Assembly: GCA_030248195.1 (NCBI GenBank)
Contig: JASAND010015520.1
Span: 18,943 to 82,942, forward strand
Reading direction: 5' to 3'
Length of the DNA: 64,000 nucleotides
Origin: Trissonchulus latispiculum
Lineage: Eukaryota > Nematoda > Enoplea > Enoplida > Ironidae
Below are positions 29,432-60,707 of this stretch, piece after piece. A program made the translations under genes and the position numbers. The notes beneath the pieces were generated by a model, which saw only the letters and a list, made by a program, of their open reading frames with translations, did not search any database and was not told the origin of the DNA. Each line of letters starts with the position of its first letter. The first letter of the stretch is position 1.

Positions 29432-31632
29432 CAGGGTTCATGCGACCTGGAAAAACCTGGAATTTGGGTAAACACCTGGAAAAACCTGGAATTTACTGAT
29501 TGATTGCAAAATTTCACCAAATTTCTTATATATATTTACCATTGAAATTGAAAAAAATTGCCCGAATTGTGATTTTGCTTAGCCCGGTTTGTCAGCTTTT
29601 CACTCATGGTTTGTACATAGTTTTCTACTCGGTATTGTGTGTTTTATTGCAATACGCCTTTCCTTAAACTTTTTTATTTTAAGTTTTATTTTAAGTGAAA
29701 ATTTTACCCTAAAATGCGAACATTATCAATAATTACGATTATCGAAAATTATACTGAAAATTTATCCAGGAGATCCTGTTTTAAAAATACTTCTACTTTC
29801 GTGGTGCTCCTCACCCACACAAAGTTCCCTCTGGTTGCACGATTTCTTGTGTATATTCTACGCATTTAAGGGGGGGAGTCCATTTTTGGGTCATTTTTTC
29901 GACTTTCTCCGATCTCGCTGATTTTCGCGTATTTTATTGTCCTTTTTGGATTCACCTTTTGGCACTAGTCAACCATGCCGCTTACGAAAAGCTAAATCGA
30001 AAAACGGATATCTGTTTCGTATTCTGCGACCTCAAAGACGCCTGCATACAACTTTTTTAGCAAAATCGAAGACAAAAAATTTTTCGGTTCCCCTTGGTTC
30101 CCTCTTACGAATCGAGAAAAATCGACAAATTTTGCAATATTTGAACTCAGCGAGGTCGAAAACATTACCAAATTTCAGCTCATTTGATTAAGCTTTGCGG
30201 AATCTACTTTGCGCAATTTATTTCCAACTAGAAATCGACAAATTTTGCAATATTTGAACTCCGCGAGGTCGAAAACATTACCAAATTTCAGCTCATTTGA
30301 TTAAGCTTTGCGGAGTCTGGGCCTGGGGTGGGTTATCCTGAAAAGATCCGAGCAAACTTACACCGAAATAGAAAATTGTCTTCAATTTTTGGGGGGCTGC
30401 ACCCCCATATCCCTGTGCAGGCGCGTACTCGGGGGAAATGGGGGAAGTCCCCCCGAAATTGTTGACATCAGGAATTTTTTCTGTGCCATGTGGAAAACGC
30501 CCATTTTTCAAAAAATTTTCTCGCCTTCGGCGCGAAATCTGTAAGTGCATTGTACCTTCAAAATATATATATACGTGTTTCGTAGCCCAAAATGAGTGTC
30601 AAATACCTTAATTTGACCAGCTTTTACATCATTTGGGTGCATCAACACGTGATAGGGCCTTAAGTATTTTTCATTTCAACGAATGCTCTGTGAAATTTCC
30701 ACGAAGGTCGCAAAATATAAAAATTTCTCAGCTTCTGGGGAGTTCCGTCCCTGGACCCCCGGACAATGTTTGCATTCCCCCCTCGAAAATTTTTCTGTCT
30801 ACGCTAGTTCGCCTGCGTATCTATTTTTCGTCTGTTATTCGTAGGTTAACATTATCGTTTAACATTTTTTCAACGAGCACGGGGCGTAAAATAAGGCTAA
30901 GACTCTTTATTCTTATTATTAACTGTTAAAAACGCATTAACTTGACGTTAAATGCTTTTATTGCTTTTACACTTTTTAACACCAGATTTGAATTTTTAAC
31001 ACTTTAATACTACTTTTTTCGGATTTTAACGAATGCCAGGTTCTGTACAGATTTAACCTATTTTTAGCCTTCACATATATTTCCAAAAGTTTGATTGAAA
31101 ATGCCAATATTATAGTTACCTCACGACGGGCACCGGAAAACCCGATAAGTTCAAATATTTATGAAAATTTTGCGAAATTGTTGAAAATTTTCGGAAAGTT
31201 TTTGAAATTTTGAAAAAGTGAAAAATTCTAAAAATTCTCTGAAGCGGTCTAGATTTATATTTGTAGCTTTAAAATAGGGTACTGCGTAACTATTTAATTT
31301 GTTAAAATTTGACTTTTTTGGCGCTCCAGAAGCAGTTTGAAGCCATTGGGGTTCTCGAAAAACGAAAAAACTGGAAAAACTAGTTTTCCGCATTTTTTTC
31401 CGAAAAAGCCAGCCCAGATTTACCATTACTTTGATTATGTCGGGACAGGGGCCAGGTTGTTGGGCTTGGGTGCATCGCTTGTTTTAAGCTCTTGGGACCC
31501 CAAAAATGCTCCAGATTTACACTAATTTGATCAAAATTTAATAATACAAAACCTGGAAAATTGCTGCTGAAAACCTTGAAAAACCTTTAAAAAAACCTGG
31601 AAATTGAAACAGAAAAGTCCGCATGAACCCTG
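29432..31632. mobile_element. element with CAGGGTTCATGCG termini
   Basis: Perfect 13-bp inverted ends CAGGGTTCATGCG. Both subterminal regions carry repeated ACCTGGAAAAACCTGG words. Flanks share only AAACA, so the duplication is unclear. It contains a TTAAGGGGGGG end at 29866 without a recognised partner, and copies of the 21070-type repeat at 30050-30300. No transposase. Confidence 0.55.
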
Positions 31633-32942
31633 AAACAACTTGAAACAACGCGGTGATGCTTCGTTAAACCTTAGTTTTCACATTTGAGGGCAAATAGATT
31701 TTTCAACAAGTATGGTATGTAGCTAAGCTAGCACAACAAAAACCGGAATAGCTATCACAGTTCACAGGTTTCGCAATAAATAAAATCAAGATTTTATAAT
31801 AGGAAGAGTGAGACACTCAGCTCTTTCTAATATAGTAAGCTTGCGCGATGCTCGAAACATTAAGGCCGAAAATCTCGGGGGCCTTCTCAGCGGGCAACGC
31901 TTCTCTACAGCGTACAACACTGACATTTTTTTCAAAACGGGTGTTGTTGCCATTTAAAATACTGTAACTTGGGCTAGCAAAATTGTACAGCAATAATTTT
32001 TATATCATTACGTTGCGTAGAACGAGATCTTTTTAACGGTATAAAAATTTGCAGTTAGCATCAGGCAATCTCTTACAAAACTGGCAATAAGATATCCTCC
32101 TTTCCACGAAAATTAAGGCAGTTTCACCATTTTTTCAAAACGCCTTACGTTGTTGCCGGATTTGTGAGAGATTGCCTGAATCTAACTACATAATCTTACT
32201 CTTCCAATTATAAACTCTTGATAAAATTAATTGATTAAAATTGACCAGTGCCTTATAGTTTGTTATAACTCCATGAATGATAGTTTCTTTTTTAGAGTTA
32301 TTTGTGAATTACCTTCATTTATCTGTATGAACTGTGAATTTATCAATGTCAATCAAACAATGTTTGAGCTAAAATTAACATTGAAGCTTTAATTATTTTA
32401 ACTTGAGTAACTCGTGTAACTCAGAACTAGGATTTATCCTCTTTAGCTCTTAATTTGCAATAAAGTTAAGTTAAATCAAGTTGCACTTAACTCCATAAAC
32501 TCCTCTATATATACTCTTCTGAGAAGACCCTTTTAAGGCCAATAAAGACAAATTCGAGGTAACTTCAAAATTTTTTAAATATTTTAATCAATTTTAAGTT
32601 TTAATCTGCCTATTATTGGTTTATTATCTTAAAATTTGGTGAGAATGCGATTGTGCGCACTTTCAATCAATCTTTTAAAAAATTAAAAAAATTAAATTCT
32701 TGATTTTCAGGGGCAGACAATCGGGATCCAAAAAGTTTGTCACCATTTTTGCTCAAATGTTGGTTCCAGGGGGTTTCAGGAGCGTTGAACACGAATCTGA
32801 GATTAATTTTTCTACAGCATTTCGTTAGCTCAATCTAACAACTTCATCTTACAATATATAAACTAACGAAAAGCTGAACTGAAAAATGAATTTTGATGCA
32901 TCATAAACCAAACATGTCTAGGAATGTTATGCATACATGCAT
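31633..32942. other. intergenic AT-rich sequence
   Basis: No gene seen. Contains a 26-bp imperfect inverted repeat (GGCAATCTCTTACAAA near 32065 and TTTGTGAGAGATTGCC near 32162) and one GGGTTTCAGGAGCGTTGAAC core at 32772. Confidence 0.4.
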
Positions 32943-33806
32943 AGGATAACGTGGGGGGGATGGGGGTGCAGACCCTCCCAGACCGACAAAAAACGGGTAG
33001 ACCCCCTCAGCGAAAAGGAAAACAGGGCAGACCCTCTCGTCCAGAAACCAAACTTAAACACTCTTTTCGAAGCAATTACCACTGTCTATACAATTCTTGC
33101 CAGAAAGAACTAGGACCCTACGGAATTGGCCGGTTGGGACCCTACTACCAGCTCTTGTGGGATACACAACGTAGTGTTTTATATCTGACTGTTGTTGATA
33201 CTAATTCTATAATGTATCAGACGGTGTCCCGTTACTACACAAGACTGTTCAGGACAGCTAACATTGGTCTTTGACACCTAGAAGAGTAGTCCTAGTCACC
33301 TTGCTGCCAAAGGAATTCTGTTTGGTCTCCAATACGAGAAATAGGCAAAATTGGACGAAATTTACTACTACTGTGCGCAAATTCATCAGCTGAGACAACA
33401 AAACGCTACTACTTGTCACTCAGAATTCAAATTGAAGTGTTGCTTTGTGAATTTCATGAGCTGGGTCAAATTGACCCAGAGGAAAATTACTTAAAATAAT
33501 TTCTTCTGGCCAGAATCAAGATTTTCCTGGGAATTTGTCTCGATTTTTAGTTGTATCAGAGAATTTTGTGAGATGTCACAAGACGTCGCCTGATAAAAAG
33601 CCATTCTACGCTGTGCAGAGCTGTTTAAACAAGGGGGTGGGTCAATTTGACCCAGGTTATGCATTTAAGGGTTGAAAAATTTCTTAAAAATCGCTAAACA
33701 TTGTCATTTTTTACTAATTTTTGGTCAAAAACGTTAAAAATTTGCAATTTTTGCTAATTTCGGGGCAGACCCCCCCCAGAATCGGACCCCGTGTTAATGT
33801 AGGCAT
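32943..33806. mobile_element. TAGGATAACGTGGGG element, copy 1 (expanded)
   Basis: Begins TAGGATAACGTGGGGGGGA and ends CGGACCCCGTGTTAATGTA, as does the shorter copy at 41741-42109. The ends are imperfect inverted repeats. About 500 bp of extra sequence lies in the middle. Confidence 0.55.
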
Positions 33807-34069
33807 ACAAGTGTTCCCAAATGAACTTTATCCCCCCAAAGGGGTAGACGAGGATGATGTTCAATTGATCCTAGCTAGGTTTCAGTCATTGAACGTTACT
33901 AAATTCAAATGGAATGTACAGGTTATTTCGGTTTATTGTATTTGTTGAATTTAATTCATAATTTGACACAATTTTGCCTAAGTTTTATTGCAATTCAATT
34001 TAATTAATTAAGACTGCCAAAACGACAGGTTTGACGACGAATTGAACTCTTACTTCATCTATTAAAAAC

Positions 34070-35600
34070 AAGTGACTGGCGAAAAATGTTAGAATTAATC
34101 TTAAATAGTTCCCAAAACTTTTGAATCATGTGTTGCTAACTTCACGGTCACTCTGACAGCTGGTGCAAATCTTCTTCTTTGCATCTAAGATTTGCACGGG
34201 GGAAGATTTGCACCGTGACAACGGTGCGATATTCCCCTTGAAAATACCCCCTTGGAAAAACTACACCGATGTGGACTCCCCCCCCCCTGAAAAATTACAC
34301 AGGTGTGAATTGTGCGGGGGAAAATTTTGCACCAGTGCACGTAACATAATACAGATTTCAGTTTATAAGTTGAGTTTGGCTCATAATTGAAGCAACTAAA
34401 TTATGCTTTGAAGATGGAATATGATTAGCGTATCCATCAAAACAATTACTCATTACTTGCATTTGACAAACCATAATAAGGAAAAATTCTTAAATAACTT
34501 ATAACTTCTAATTTTTTTAGGCTTAAAATATTTATTTAATCGAAAGTTCCTTATCCCAACTGCCCTTATCCTGCTTAAGATGAAGGTGTCAGTGCAAAAC
34601 AAAAATAAATAACTTAAAATATTAGAGATTTTATGTCCGAGCTCAAATCATTAAGTAGGGCAAAGATATAAAATCAAAAATTTATTTTTGTTTATTTTAA
34701 AAATTTTGTTTAATTAAATTGGGGAAAAATTTTCAGATTGGAAATTGAAATTTCATTTAATTGAAATTAGTCTAAATTTCCCAAGTTCGCTTGAATTTTG
34801 TAAGCTTTTCGTGCAAACATTTTGTATGGAGGGATTTCACATTCACCATTGACCGGTGGTTGAACTCTGAGACTTAAATTTCAATTACGTTTTTAGTTTT
34901 TTATTTTTTACTTAAAAATATAGCATATCAGAAACTTAATAAGTTAGCACTGATTTAATTGACAGCCTTTATCGAATACATTGATTGCTGCATATAATTA
35001 TATAATCTATGAAATAAACAAAAAATAAATTTTCGTTTCACCTTGTACCTTTTCCAGCTTAACGGCTTCGGCTCAGAGATAAAACTTTCAATATCTACTT
35101 TTACCTCGAAACAAAATGATAAATATTCGAAACCTTTGGAGCTGACATTTATTAAAATATTTTCTTAATTGAGATATATAAAATGTGAAAAAAACAGTTG
35201 ACTAAAACAATGGTTTTAATTAGTCCTACAAAATTTCTGATTTTTCAACAAATGTTATTCATTATATATTCCTACTTAATTTTGTATCTCGGACAAACTA
35301 TTATAACTACTAATTATGTTGGCGAGTTACGCTAAACATACTCCACCTTTAAAGTATAATTAATTGCTTCGATTATGAGCAAAACTTAACTTATATATAA
35401 ACTGAAATCTGCATTATTTCTAGCATTGGTGCGAAATTCCCCTCCCCCCCCGGAACATTCAGTTTTTCCGGGGAGAAATTTTAGATCGGGGAAAAACTAC
35501 ACCGTGAAAAAAACAATTTCGCTTAGGGGGGAACTTCCCTGATATAATCCCAATTATGCACTCTTGGTGAACCCCTAACGGTTTGAGCGCAATAACAGCT
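34070..35600. repeat. inverted-arm element with GTGCAAATC hairpins
   Basis: ACAGATTTCAGTTTATAAG to AATTATGCTTTG (34350-34412) is matched in inverted orientation at about 35340-35425. Outside the arms are hairpin-rich G/C-run stretches (34163-34340 and 35430-35545). The outer boundaries are not defined. Confidence 0.5.
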
Positions 35601-36262
35601 TAAACTTGACGAAACATAACGAACTTAATTCTGATGCTCAAATACCCAGAAAGCTGAAATTTGGTGTGAACATACAAATGTAAAATGTAAACCGGGAAGC
35701 TGAAATTTGGTGTGAACTGTGAGCATACAAATGTAAAATGTAAAATCCTGCCAAATATGTGGAAATTCTATCAGCTTTATTCTATAAATCTATTCTATAG
35801 ATTTAGGCTACTTGAAACATGAAAAAACGTCAATTTTGGTCTGGTCCCAAAAGCGTCTCAAGATTCTAGCAAGATAATGCCAACAGATTTGGCTCAAATG
35901 TGCTGCGGCACTGACCCTGCCTCAATAACGTAAATTTCAACTTATTTCCATCATAAATGGATGCATGGCTGATACTTTGAGTATATACATTCAGCTAAAT
36001 GCCAACCTGCCTGTCCGGTACATGCCTCTAGCGTTTGTACAGCTTGGCCTGCTACACAAAAAGAAAACCTTACACAGGTGATAAGCAATTAAATATATGT
36101 AAATGAATAACGTCATCCCCGATACACCCATTTTCCTTTCCGTTTTTCATGTTTTGTGTGGCATAAATCTACTTTGCGCTGGCTGAACTTCTTCATATTT
36201 GGTTCAACTTTGGGTAGATATTTGTTCATGGAACAAAAAATGTGAGAAATTTTTGAACATTT

Positions 36263-36478
36263 TTGTTGGGTCTGGGTGTCCCACATCTTCATGCAAGCGC
36301 AGCGAGTCACAGGAAGGCAGCTAAGAACCGACGATTGGCTACTTTTTTGCCCACGCGCATGCTTTATATGTATGTCAAAACCAAATTAAATCGAAAGATG
36401 TTTCGGCAAAAGCTGAGTGGCCTTAAGGTAACTCGGTGTTTAAAGCCAAAACGCTCACCTAAGCGGAAGCAGGGTTAA
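36263..36478 (+). CDS. small basic ORF, unrecognised
   Basis: A frame of about 71 codons ending at 36478, very rich in Lys and Arg (HRKAAKNRRLATFLP, KTKLNRKMFRQKLSGLK, KPKRSPKRKQG). The second half looks protein-like, with no low-complexity DNA behind it. An acceptor-like CACAG at 36309-36313 could make it a terminal exon. I recognise no family, see no clear polyadenylation signal and found no upstream exon. It may be chance. Confidence 0.2.
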   Translation: MLGLGVPHLHASAASHRKAAKNRRLATFLPTRMLYMYVKTKLNRKMFRQKLSGLKVTRCLKPKRSPKRKQG

Positions 36479-36928
36479 CTCTTAGCGCCATTATTTCTAA
36501 GTATATTATTATTAATTCTGGTAAAATCCAAGATAAAATATTGCTGCTGAGTGGTCAGTGGATGGATGAGTGACGTCGAAAAGCGTCTGCTAATTTCTTG
36601 AGTTGTTAAAAACGCCTTCGATAGATGACGAATCTTGACAAGAACGTTTCATTCACGAAGGATATTGGGACGCAAGAAATTAACTGTTCACAAAAATATG
36701 GGTGGCTAAAGAACGAGTCTTGGGACCCATGTAGACTTCGAAAATGCCTGCATTTACCCCAATTGATTGCAAGATTAGCAGAATTTTCTGTTACTCCAAC
36801 CAAACACTAAGCTGTATCTCAATAAGGAAACAGGTTGTGCCGTCGTTCAGCTCATTTTAACACCAAAACAAGAGAATCCCTAAACCTACATATGTGTTGT
36901 CTTACGGACAACCAAACACAGACACGCT

Positions 36929-36934
36929 TTTATT
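36929..36934 (-). terminator. candidate KAT2 polyadenylation signal
   Basis: AATAAA on the minus strand, about 290 bp after the KAT2 stop codon. Other weaker signals may be used. Confidence 0.4.
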
Positions 36935-37224
36935 TATGCCAATTCGGCAAAGCGGACGATACCATTTTCATTTCACCACTACATTACAACGAGAACGAGA
37001 GAAATCGCAATTCATAAGTTTAGCTTTAGTTCATTAACTTGGCATTAATGCAAAGCATTATTTGAGGGTTTGAGCTTCCACGAGTGATGGACGTCCAGTG
37101 TTAAATGCTTGGTTTAGATAAGCGAACAATTGTACAAAATTGGCGACGCGATAGGCCGTAACTACGTAATACAAAACATCGCAAATCTGAAATCTGAAAA
37201 GTGTCCGTTATACGTAATGTTGCT

Positions 37225-55301
<18,077 letters not shown>

Positions 55302-56269
55302 GTATTTATTTATATATAAATGCAAATCTAAATAAAACCAAGTATATATATATATATATGTACGTATATAATTTCAGAATATATATAGCTAACCTATTGA
55401 ATTGGGCCATAACTGGGAGCTTTGTATTATAGAAAGGCCAGGGGCGCGAGAGCGAAAAACCCTATATGGGCGTAAAAGGCGCTGCGCGACCCTAAGAGAC
55501 TCGTTCGAGCACCGTGCCAGCTTAATACTGAACGAAACTCGGCAAATTGGTATAGTCGAGGAGGAAAAATAAGTCTGGGGAAATGAGGCTCTTCCTTTTT
55601 CCGTATAAGGCCTAGAAAACTCTAGTATGGTGCAAATTGTACATTGGTATGTCGGCTATCCAGTGGGGCATATAGCGTTTCTGAATCATTCGTGCTGCCA
55701 GAGAAAAAACACTCCATCACTGTTATTTTTTTGGGTAAAAAAACACCGGCGGAAATAAAAAAACAGTACTAAATGTGATAGTAAATACAAAATCCTACAT
55801 CCTATCCTATCCTCCCAGCTACAAAATTTTAATTACCCCTCCCCCCAAATCGGCCTTCGGCCGACCCCCCCCCTAAAAAGTTTCAACCCCCTACCTAAAT
55901 TTTTGCAAATTTTTAGCCAAACATTCGAAAATTTTCAAAAAATTAGCGAAAAATTTCTAAAATTCGCTTAATTACCGTAAAAATCGCTAAAAAGTGCTCA
56001 CAATTGAGAAAATTTTTCAGTTTTTTAACGAAAAACCGATTTTTCCGCCCCCTCCTCGAAAAGTTTTCTTACCCCTTCCCCCAAATCGACTTTTTTGGAA
56101 CCCCCCACCCTGCCAGCCACACCAAAGGTTTGAGCTCGGCTTGGTTGGGGAGTAGTTGAGGTCGGGGAGGGGGGAGGGGTCTGCTGGCCTCTCCGTGGGG
56201 GGTCTCACAGGGGGCACTGTTATGCAGCAACCATAGAACGCTGGCTGTAGACTTACGTACTGTAAACAG
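55302..56269. other. upstream of KAT2, no gene seen
   Basis: A TA-rich patch at 55340-55385, then unassigned sequence. 55820-56125 is a C-run segment ending CCAGCCACACC, like the right end of the CATAGGTGTG MITEs, but truncated. The KAT2 promoter should lie at the start of this stretch; no clear box is visible. Confidence 0.4.
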
Positions 56270-57159
56270 TTAAGGGGGGGGGGCTACTTGGGTCAAAAAT
56301 TCGACCCTCTCAGATTTCGCTCAAATTGTGCCCATTGATACTCCTTAGGGTCCTACACAAACCATTGAAATTTGAGGCGATTTCGTCCAGGAACAAAAAA
56401 GTTATAGTCATTCAAAATTTCCAATTCCTATTGAAAATGGCCCAAAATCGGAACTTTAGATTTTTCGCTTCTGGCAACGATAACTTACTCAAATCAAAAC
56501 CGATCGAAACATTCTATAGCTCATTTTGAAGCTAAATGCAGTATCTAAAACTTGTCGAAGAGGTTTTTTCAAATTTCGGCATTTAACTGTTGTAGTAATC
56601 GTTTCTGTGATAGAGCCCCCAAAACACAAAAATTGAAAAATCACGAAGATACGGTTTTTGACCGATAACTTGAAACTGCTACAAAATGGTCGTTTATGTG
56701 AAGAAGAAAAGTTGTTTAGAATTGAAAAAGCTATCGATTGATGTAGATATTGTGCATATTTGTAAATATCGGAAAATTTCGAAAATGTCACATTTTGACT
56801 TATTTTTGTGGCTGCTTCACGGAAACGATTATTACAACAGTTAAAAGCCGAAATTTGAAAAAAGCTCTTCGACAAGTTTTAGATATTGTATTTAGCTACA
56901 AAATGAGCTATAGAATGTTTCGAACGGTTTTGATTTGAGTAAGTTATGGTTGCCAGAAGCGAAAAATCTAAAGTTCCGATTTTGTGCCATTTTCAATAGG
57001 AATTGGAAATTTTGATTGACTGTAACGTTTCTGTTCCTGGACAAAATCGCCTCAAATTTCAATGGTTTGTGTAGGACCCTAATAAGGAGTATCAATGGGC
57101 ACAATTTGAGCGAAATCGGAGAGGGTCGAATTTTCGACCCAAGTAGCCCCCCCCCTTAA
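56270..57159. mobile_element. palindromic TTAA-flanked foldback, family B
   Basis: TTAAGGGGGGGGGCTACTTGGG at the left is matched by its complement at the right. The two halves stay inverted copies over most of 890 bp (for example CCATTGAAATTTGAGGCGAT at 56364 and inverted at 57045). Mirror frames on both strands are a consequence. No transposase. Confidence 0.85.
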
Positions 57160-57631
57160 ACATTTAATTGGTGTGTAGATAGCTTAGGGCATGGCAAATC
57201 AATTCAGATCCATTGACAGTATAATAGTTTGCATCTGGATGCGTAGTAGAGTGCTGTTGAAGTATATATATATATATATAGCCATGGGGGGAAACCCACA
57301 TTTTCGGATTTTGGCTGGAACTTTTTTATTATCAGGGTTATCTGAGAACTTTATATACCATCGTACTTGGCGTACTTAGAACTTTCTTTTAAGCCTATTT
57401 GCGCTTCTCTAAGTTGTACCGTTAGAGCGGTATAATGCAAAAAGTAGCGGGGGGAAAAACCCAATGGGGGGAAAACCCAAATGGGGGGAAAATAAACCCA
57501 CCTCTCACAGGTCTTAAAAATTGTTCTATCGCAATTCTGACACTTCCAGTGTAAAATTCAACCCTTTTTTAGTTAGTATGAACCAAAAAACCCGACCTAA
57601 GTAGCTTTTTTTGAGATCTCATGTGCCGTTC

Positions 57632-58060
57632 ACAGGGAGAACTTTTCGTTGAAAAATTGTGGTAAAATTTGTGGTAATTTTATTGTAAATTGATGGGAAT
57701 TTGCTGTAGAGTATTTACGGCGGTTTTACCACGATTTTTCCTGCGCAAAGTACGATACATTTACCACAGCATTTCCATAATTTTACGAAATTTACAACAC
57801 ATTTACGATGCAAAATCCCGTTTTTAAAATAATTTTACCATTTCGTGTACAATGCTTTTCCTATGTAGTTACCATGTGTTTACTATAATTTTACCACGTT
57901 TTTAATCATTCTAAAAACGTGGTAAAAACATGCTAAAAGTGAACAGAGGAGGATAGTAACATTTTAAGATAATTTCACCACGATTTTACCATGAATTTCA
58001 AACATGGTAAAAACGCGGTAAACAAACTTTATGATGATTTTAAATAACTTTTTCCATTCA
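57632..58060. repeat. TTTACCA-rich dispersed repeat, copy 2
   Basis: Begins CACAGGGAGAACTT and is dense in TTTACCA/TGGTAAA. Homologous to 7702-8160. Confidence 0.55.
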
Positions 58061-58129
58061 AGCCATGTCGGAAAAACTATTTAAGCAGGATCGATGAAAA
58101 AATTTTGAATGATTTGAGGTTCTTGGGGT

Positions 58130-58351
58130 CATAGGTGTGGCTGGGCAAAAAATCTGGGGGGGGGGGGGGGGTTTCCGACGGAGGGTGGGGGGACTCCCCC
58201 CCCCTAAATTTTCGATTTTATGCCAATTTTTGCCACTTTTTGGCCAAAAATCTGGGGGGTATATACCAAAAATCTGAAAATCTGGGGGGGCCGCCAAAAT
58301 TTGTCATTTTGGTGGGAGGGCCCCCCCACCCACCCCCCTAACACACCTATG
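58130..58351. mobile_element. hAT-type MITE, CATAGGTGTG family, copy 3
   Basis: CATAGGTGTGGCTGGG and CACACCTATG ends, flanked by the exact 8-bp duplication CTTGGGGT (58122-58129 and 58352-58359). 222 bp. Confidence 0.85.
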
Positions 58352-58587
58352 CTTGGGGTGAGTGAGGTATATACTCTGCCTGGAACGACAGGAGATGTTA
58401 TTCTTCAAAACAAAGTAAAATTGCTTGTAATTGTATTTGCTAAATATGTACGTATATACAATATTAAAGGTTTTAAAAGGTTTTTATCAATTATATATTA
58501 TTTATTTTATTATTATTTATCAATTAAATTCAGTGGTCAAATAAATGACAATTGCTCAAATTTTGTTCAATAATCAGTATACTGTAT

Positions 58588-60625
58588 CACTAGCGTAGAT
58601 ACGGGGGGCGGGGGGGCGGCCGCCCTCCCCGAAATAATGGCTTTGCCCCCCTGAAAAAATTGGGCAAAAGAAAAATTTTACGCAAGCGCGGAGCGCGGGC
58701 GTTTAACTTTATTAGAAACATACACAAATTATACATCAATGCTTAAATTAGCTCAATATTGATGCAGTTTCTACACCATTATAGCAAGCTTAACAAAAAA
58801 AATCAAAATTCGGTTTTTTGGCTGGAACTTTCGCAAAACTAAACCAAATCGATTACTTTGAGGACCCATGGATAGGTCTTGGGCTAAGCTTTCAAACCAC
58901 CCCAGTTTCATTGCTCTACCACCTACCAGTAAGTTGCAGTAGACGAAAATGTGTGATTTTTTTTGTTAAAGGTTTAACAAAAAAAATCACCCGTTAACAA
59001 AAACAAAATCAGTGGCGGATCGGATCCCAGAGAGCAGCTAGCAACCTTTTCTCATCAGTTTTGGATAGAGCACACTAAATAACGTATTTAGAACCCAAAA
59101 CCGCTAACCTACTGCTCCAACTAGGGCAACTGACCCCGCCGAAGTCTTAGTGGTCACTGATGGCCCCCGACAGCGTCCAGTATGAAGTCTGGTGGCTCTA
59201 AAGTGCCGTTTTAAAGGCTAAAACGTTGTTTTTTCGTGTTTGTGAGTGATTATAACCTATTTCCAGGCATTTTGGCAGAGAAACTCAGAACTTCATATTT
59301 TGGTGGGTTATGACCCACGGTCACGTGACCCCTGCCGGACCCGTCCGGACTCTCCAGGTACAAACTGGACAGTCCAAAGTGGCTATAAACATGTCCTAGG
59401 GGGTTTTCCAGGGCGCTGAATTCAAATCTGGCATTAGTGTTTCGGTAACTATGGCCTAATACTGACTTCTGGGATCACGTTTACCGTCGGACGGTTCAGG
59501 CCCGGCTGGTTACCAGGTTGGACTACCAGAAGTGCCAGGCAACCTCAAAAACAAGGTATATAAGGGTTTTCGAGGTCGCTGAGCTCGAATTTGACGTTAG
59601 TTTTGCTCTAGCTGCTGTTCTGACTTCAGTAACAAAACATAAAAATGATTTTTTATTTGTTAAAATTTTAACAAAAAAAATCACCCACCCCAGGACGGCA
59701 CAGAGGTCCAACTGGGAACTTCTATATATATATGTGTCGATAGCCCACAGTCAGGACATGTCACATGCACAATATGGGTTGCCTACGGTTTTCCCTTAGT
59801 AAACAGCAGCCGAAATTCGAACTTCGGTCATGAACGTTTTTGAGGTCACTTTTGGGTACCCTCACTTAAAGGTCTGTCCTGAACGCTTGGAGAGAGCCTA
59901 GGGGCTCAAACTCACAGGTTGTAATGTCGAGATGTGTGGCTATCACCATGCAAAAATTTGGGTCTCTGCGACTTTCCTGTGAGTCAGGGTGGGGTGGTTT
60001 TTTTGTTAAAATTTCGGGTGATTTTTTTTTGTTAAGCTTGCTATAATAAAATTTTCGCGCCTCCGGCGCGAATTTTGACTATATATTTCGATTATCAAAA
60101 ATATTATTTTTCATTAAACATGCTGACAAATGTTTGTATATATAAGTCGCTTTGCAGTTTTACTGTTATTTGCGTTATTCCCAACACCATCAGCCTAGGT
60201 ATAATTGGTCGATATGATCAGAATACGCAGTTCTTTAATGGGAGCATCCCAATAGTTTCAGTTTTCGGACAAGACAGTAATCGTAGAAAATAGCAAATAA
60301 AGGTACAAGATGTTGTTTGTTAATCAATTGATAAATAATTTCTAAAGAATTATATAAATGTTTCAGTGGCGTTTAATGGCGAAATTTAAAAATTTTCTCA
60401 ACTTCTGGAGGGTCCGCCCCCAGACCCCCACCGTTTGAGAGTTAGGATTTCGCTTTCAGTTGTAACAAGCGGAAAACAACATGTACCATAGAAGACTTTA
60501 TCATTAATAGGACAACTTGCAGTATAATACGCAGTCTGCATGTTACGCAAAACGAGAAAATTCCCCCCCTCAGATGTCCGGGGACAAAACCGCCCCCCTG
60601 AAATTTTTTTGTACCTACGCTACTG

Positions 60626-60626
<1 letters not shown>
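58588..60626. mobile_element. TAGCGTAGATAC-terminal element
   Basis: Left CACTAGCGTAGATACGGGG and right GTACCTACGCTACTG are inverted. Flanking 8-mers agree at 6 of 8. It contains a GGCGGCCGCC palindrome and a complete TATA-flanked element at 58784-60041. Probably hAT-type. Confidence 0.5.
58784..60041. mobile_element. TATA-flanked GCAAGCTTAAC element
   Basis: GCAAGCTTAACAAAAAAAATC and its complement at the ends, with TATA on both sides. The oligo(T) motif recurs inside: AAGGTTTAACAAAAAAAATC with an inverted partner near 58955-58995, another pair at 59640-59685, and a near-terminal copy at about 60000. The interior also carries two GGGTTTTC-GGCGCTGA cores (59400, 59560). Confidence 0.68.

Positions 60627-60631
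<5 letters not shown>

Positions 60632-60657
<26 letters not shown>
60632..60657. repeat. (TA)n microsatellite
   Basis: Short TA run following the right end of the 58588 element. Confidence 0.9.
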
Positions 60658-60658
<1 letters not shown>

Positions 60659-60707
60659 CGTAAACGATGAACAGCGAAGTGAAACTGTATTATACGTGTA
60701 TTATATA

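Noticed and set aside
36113..36310. 65-codon minus-strand frame
   Set aside because: Overlaps the plus-strand basic frame, with no domain or splice evidence.
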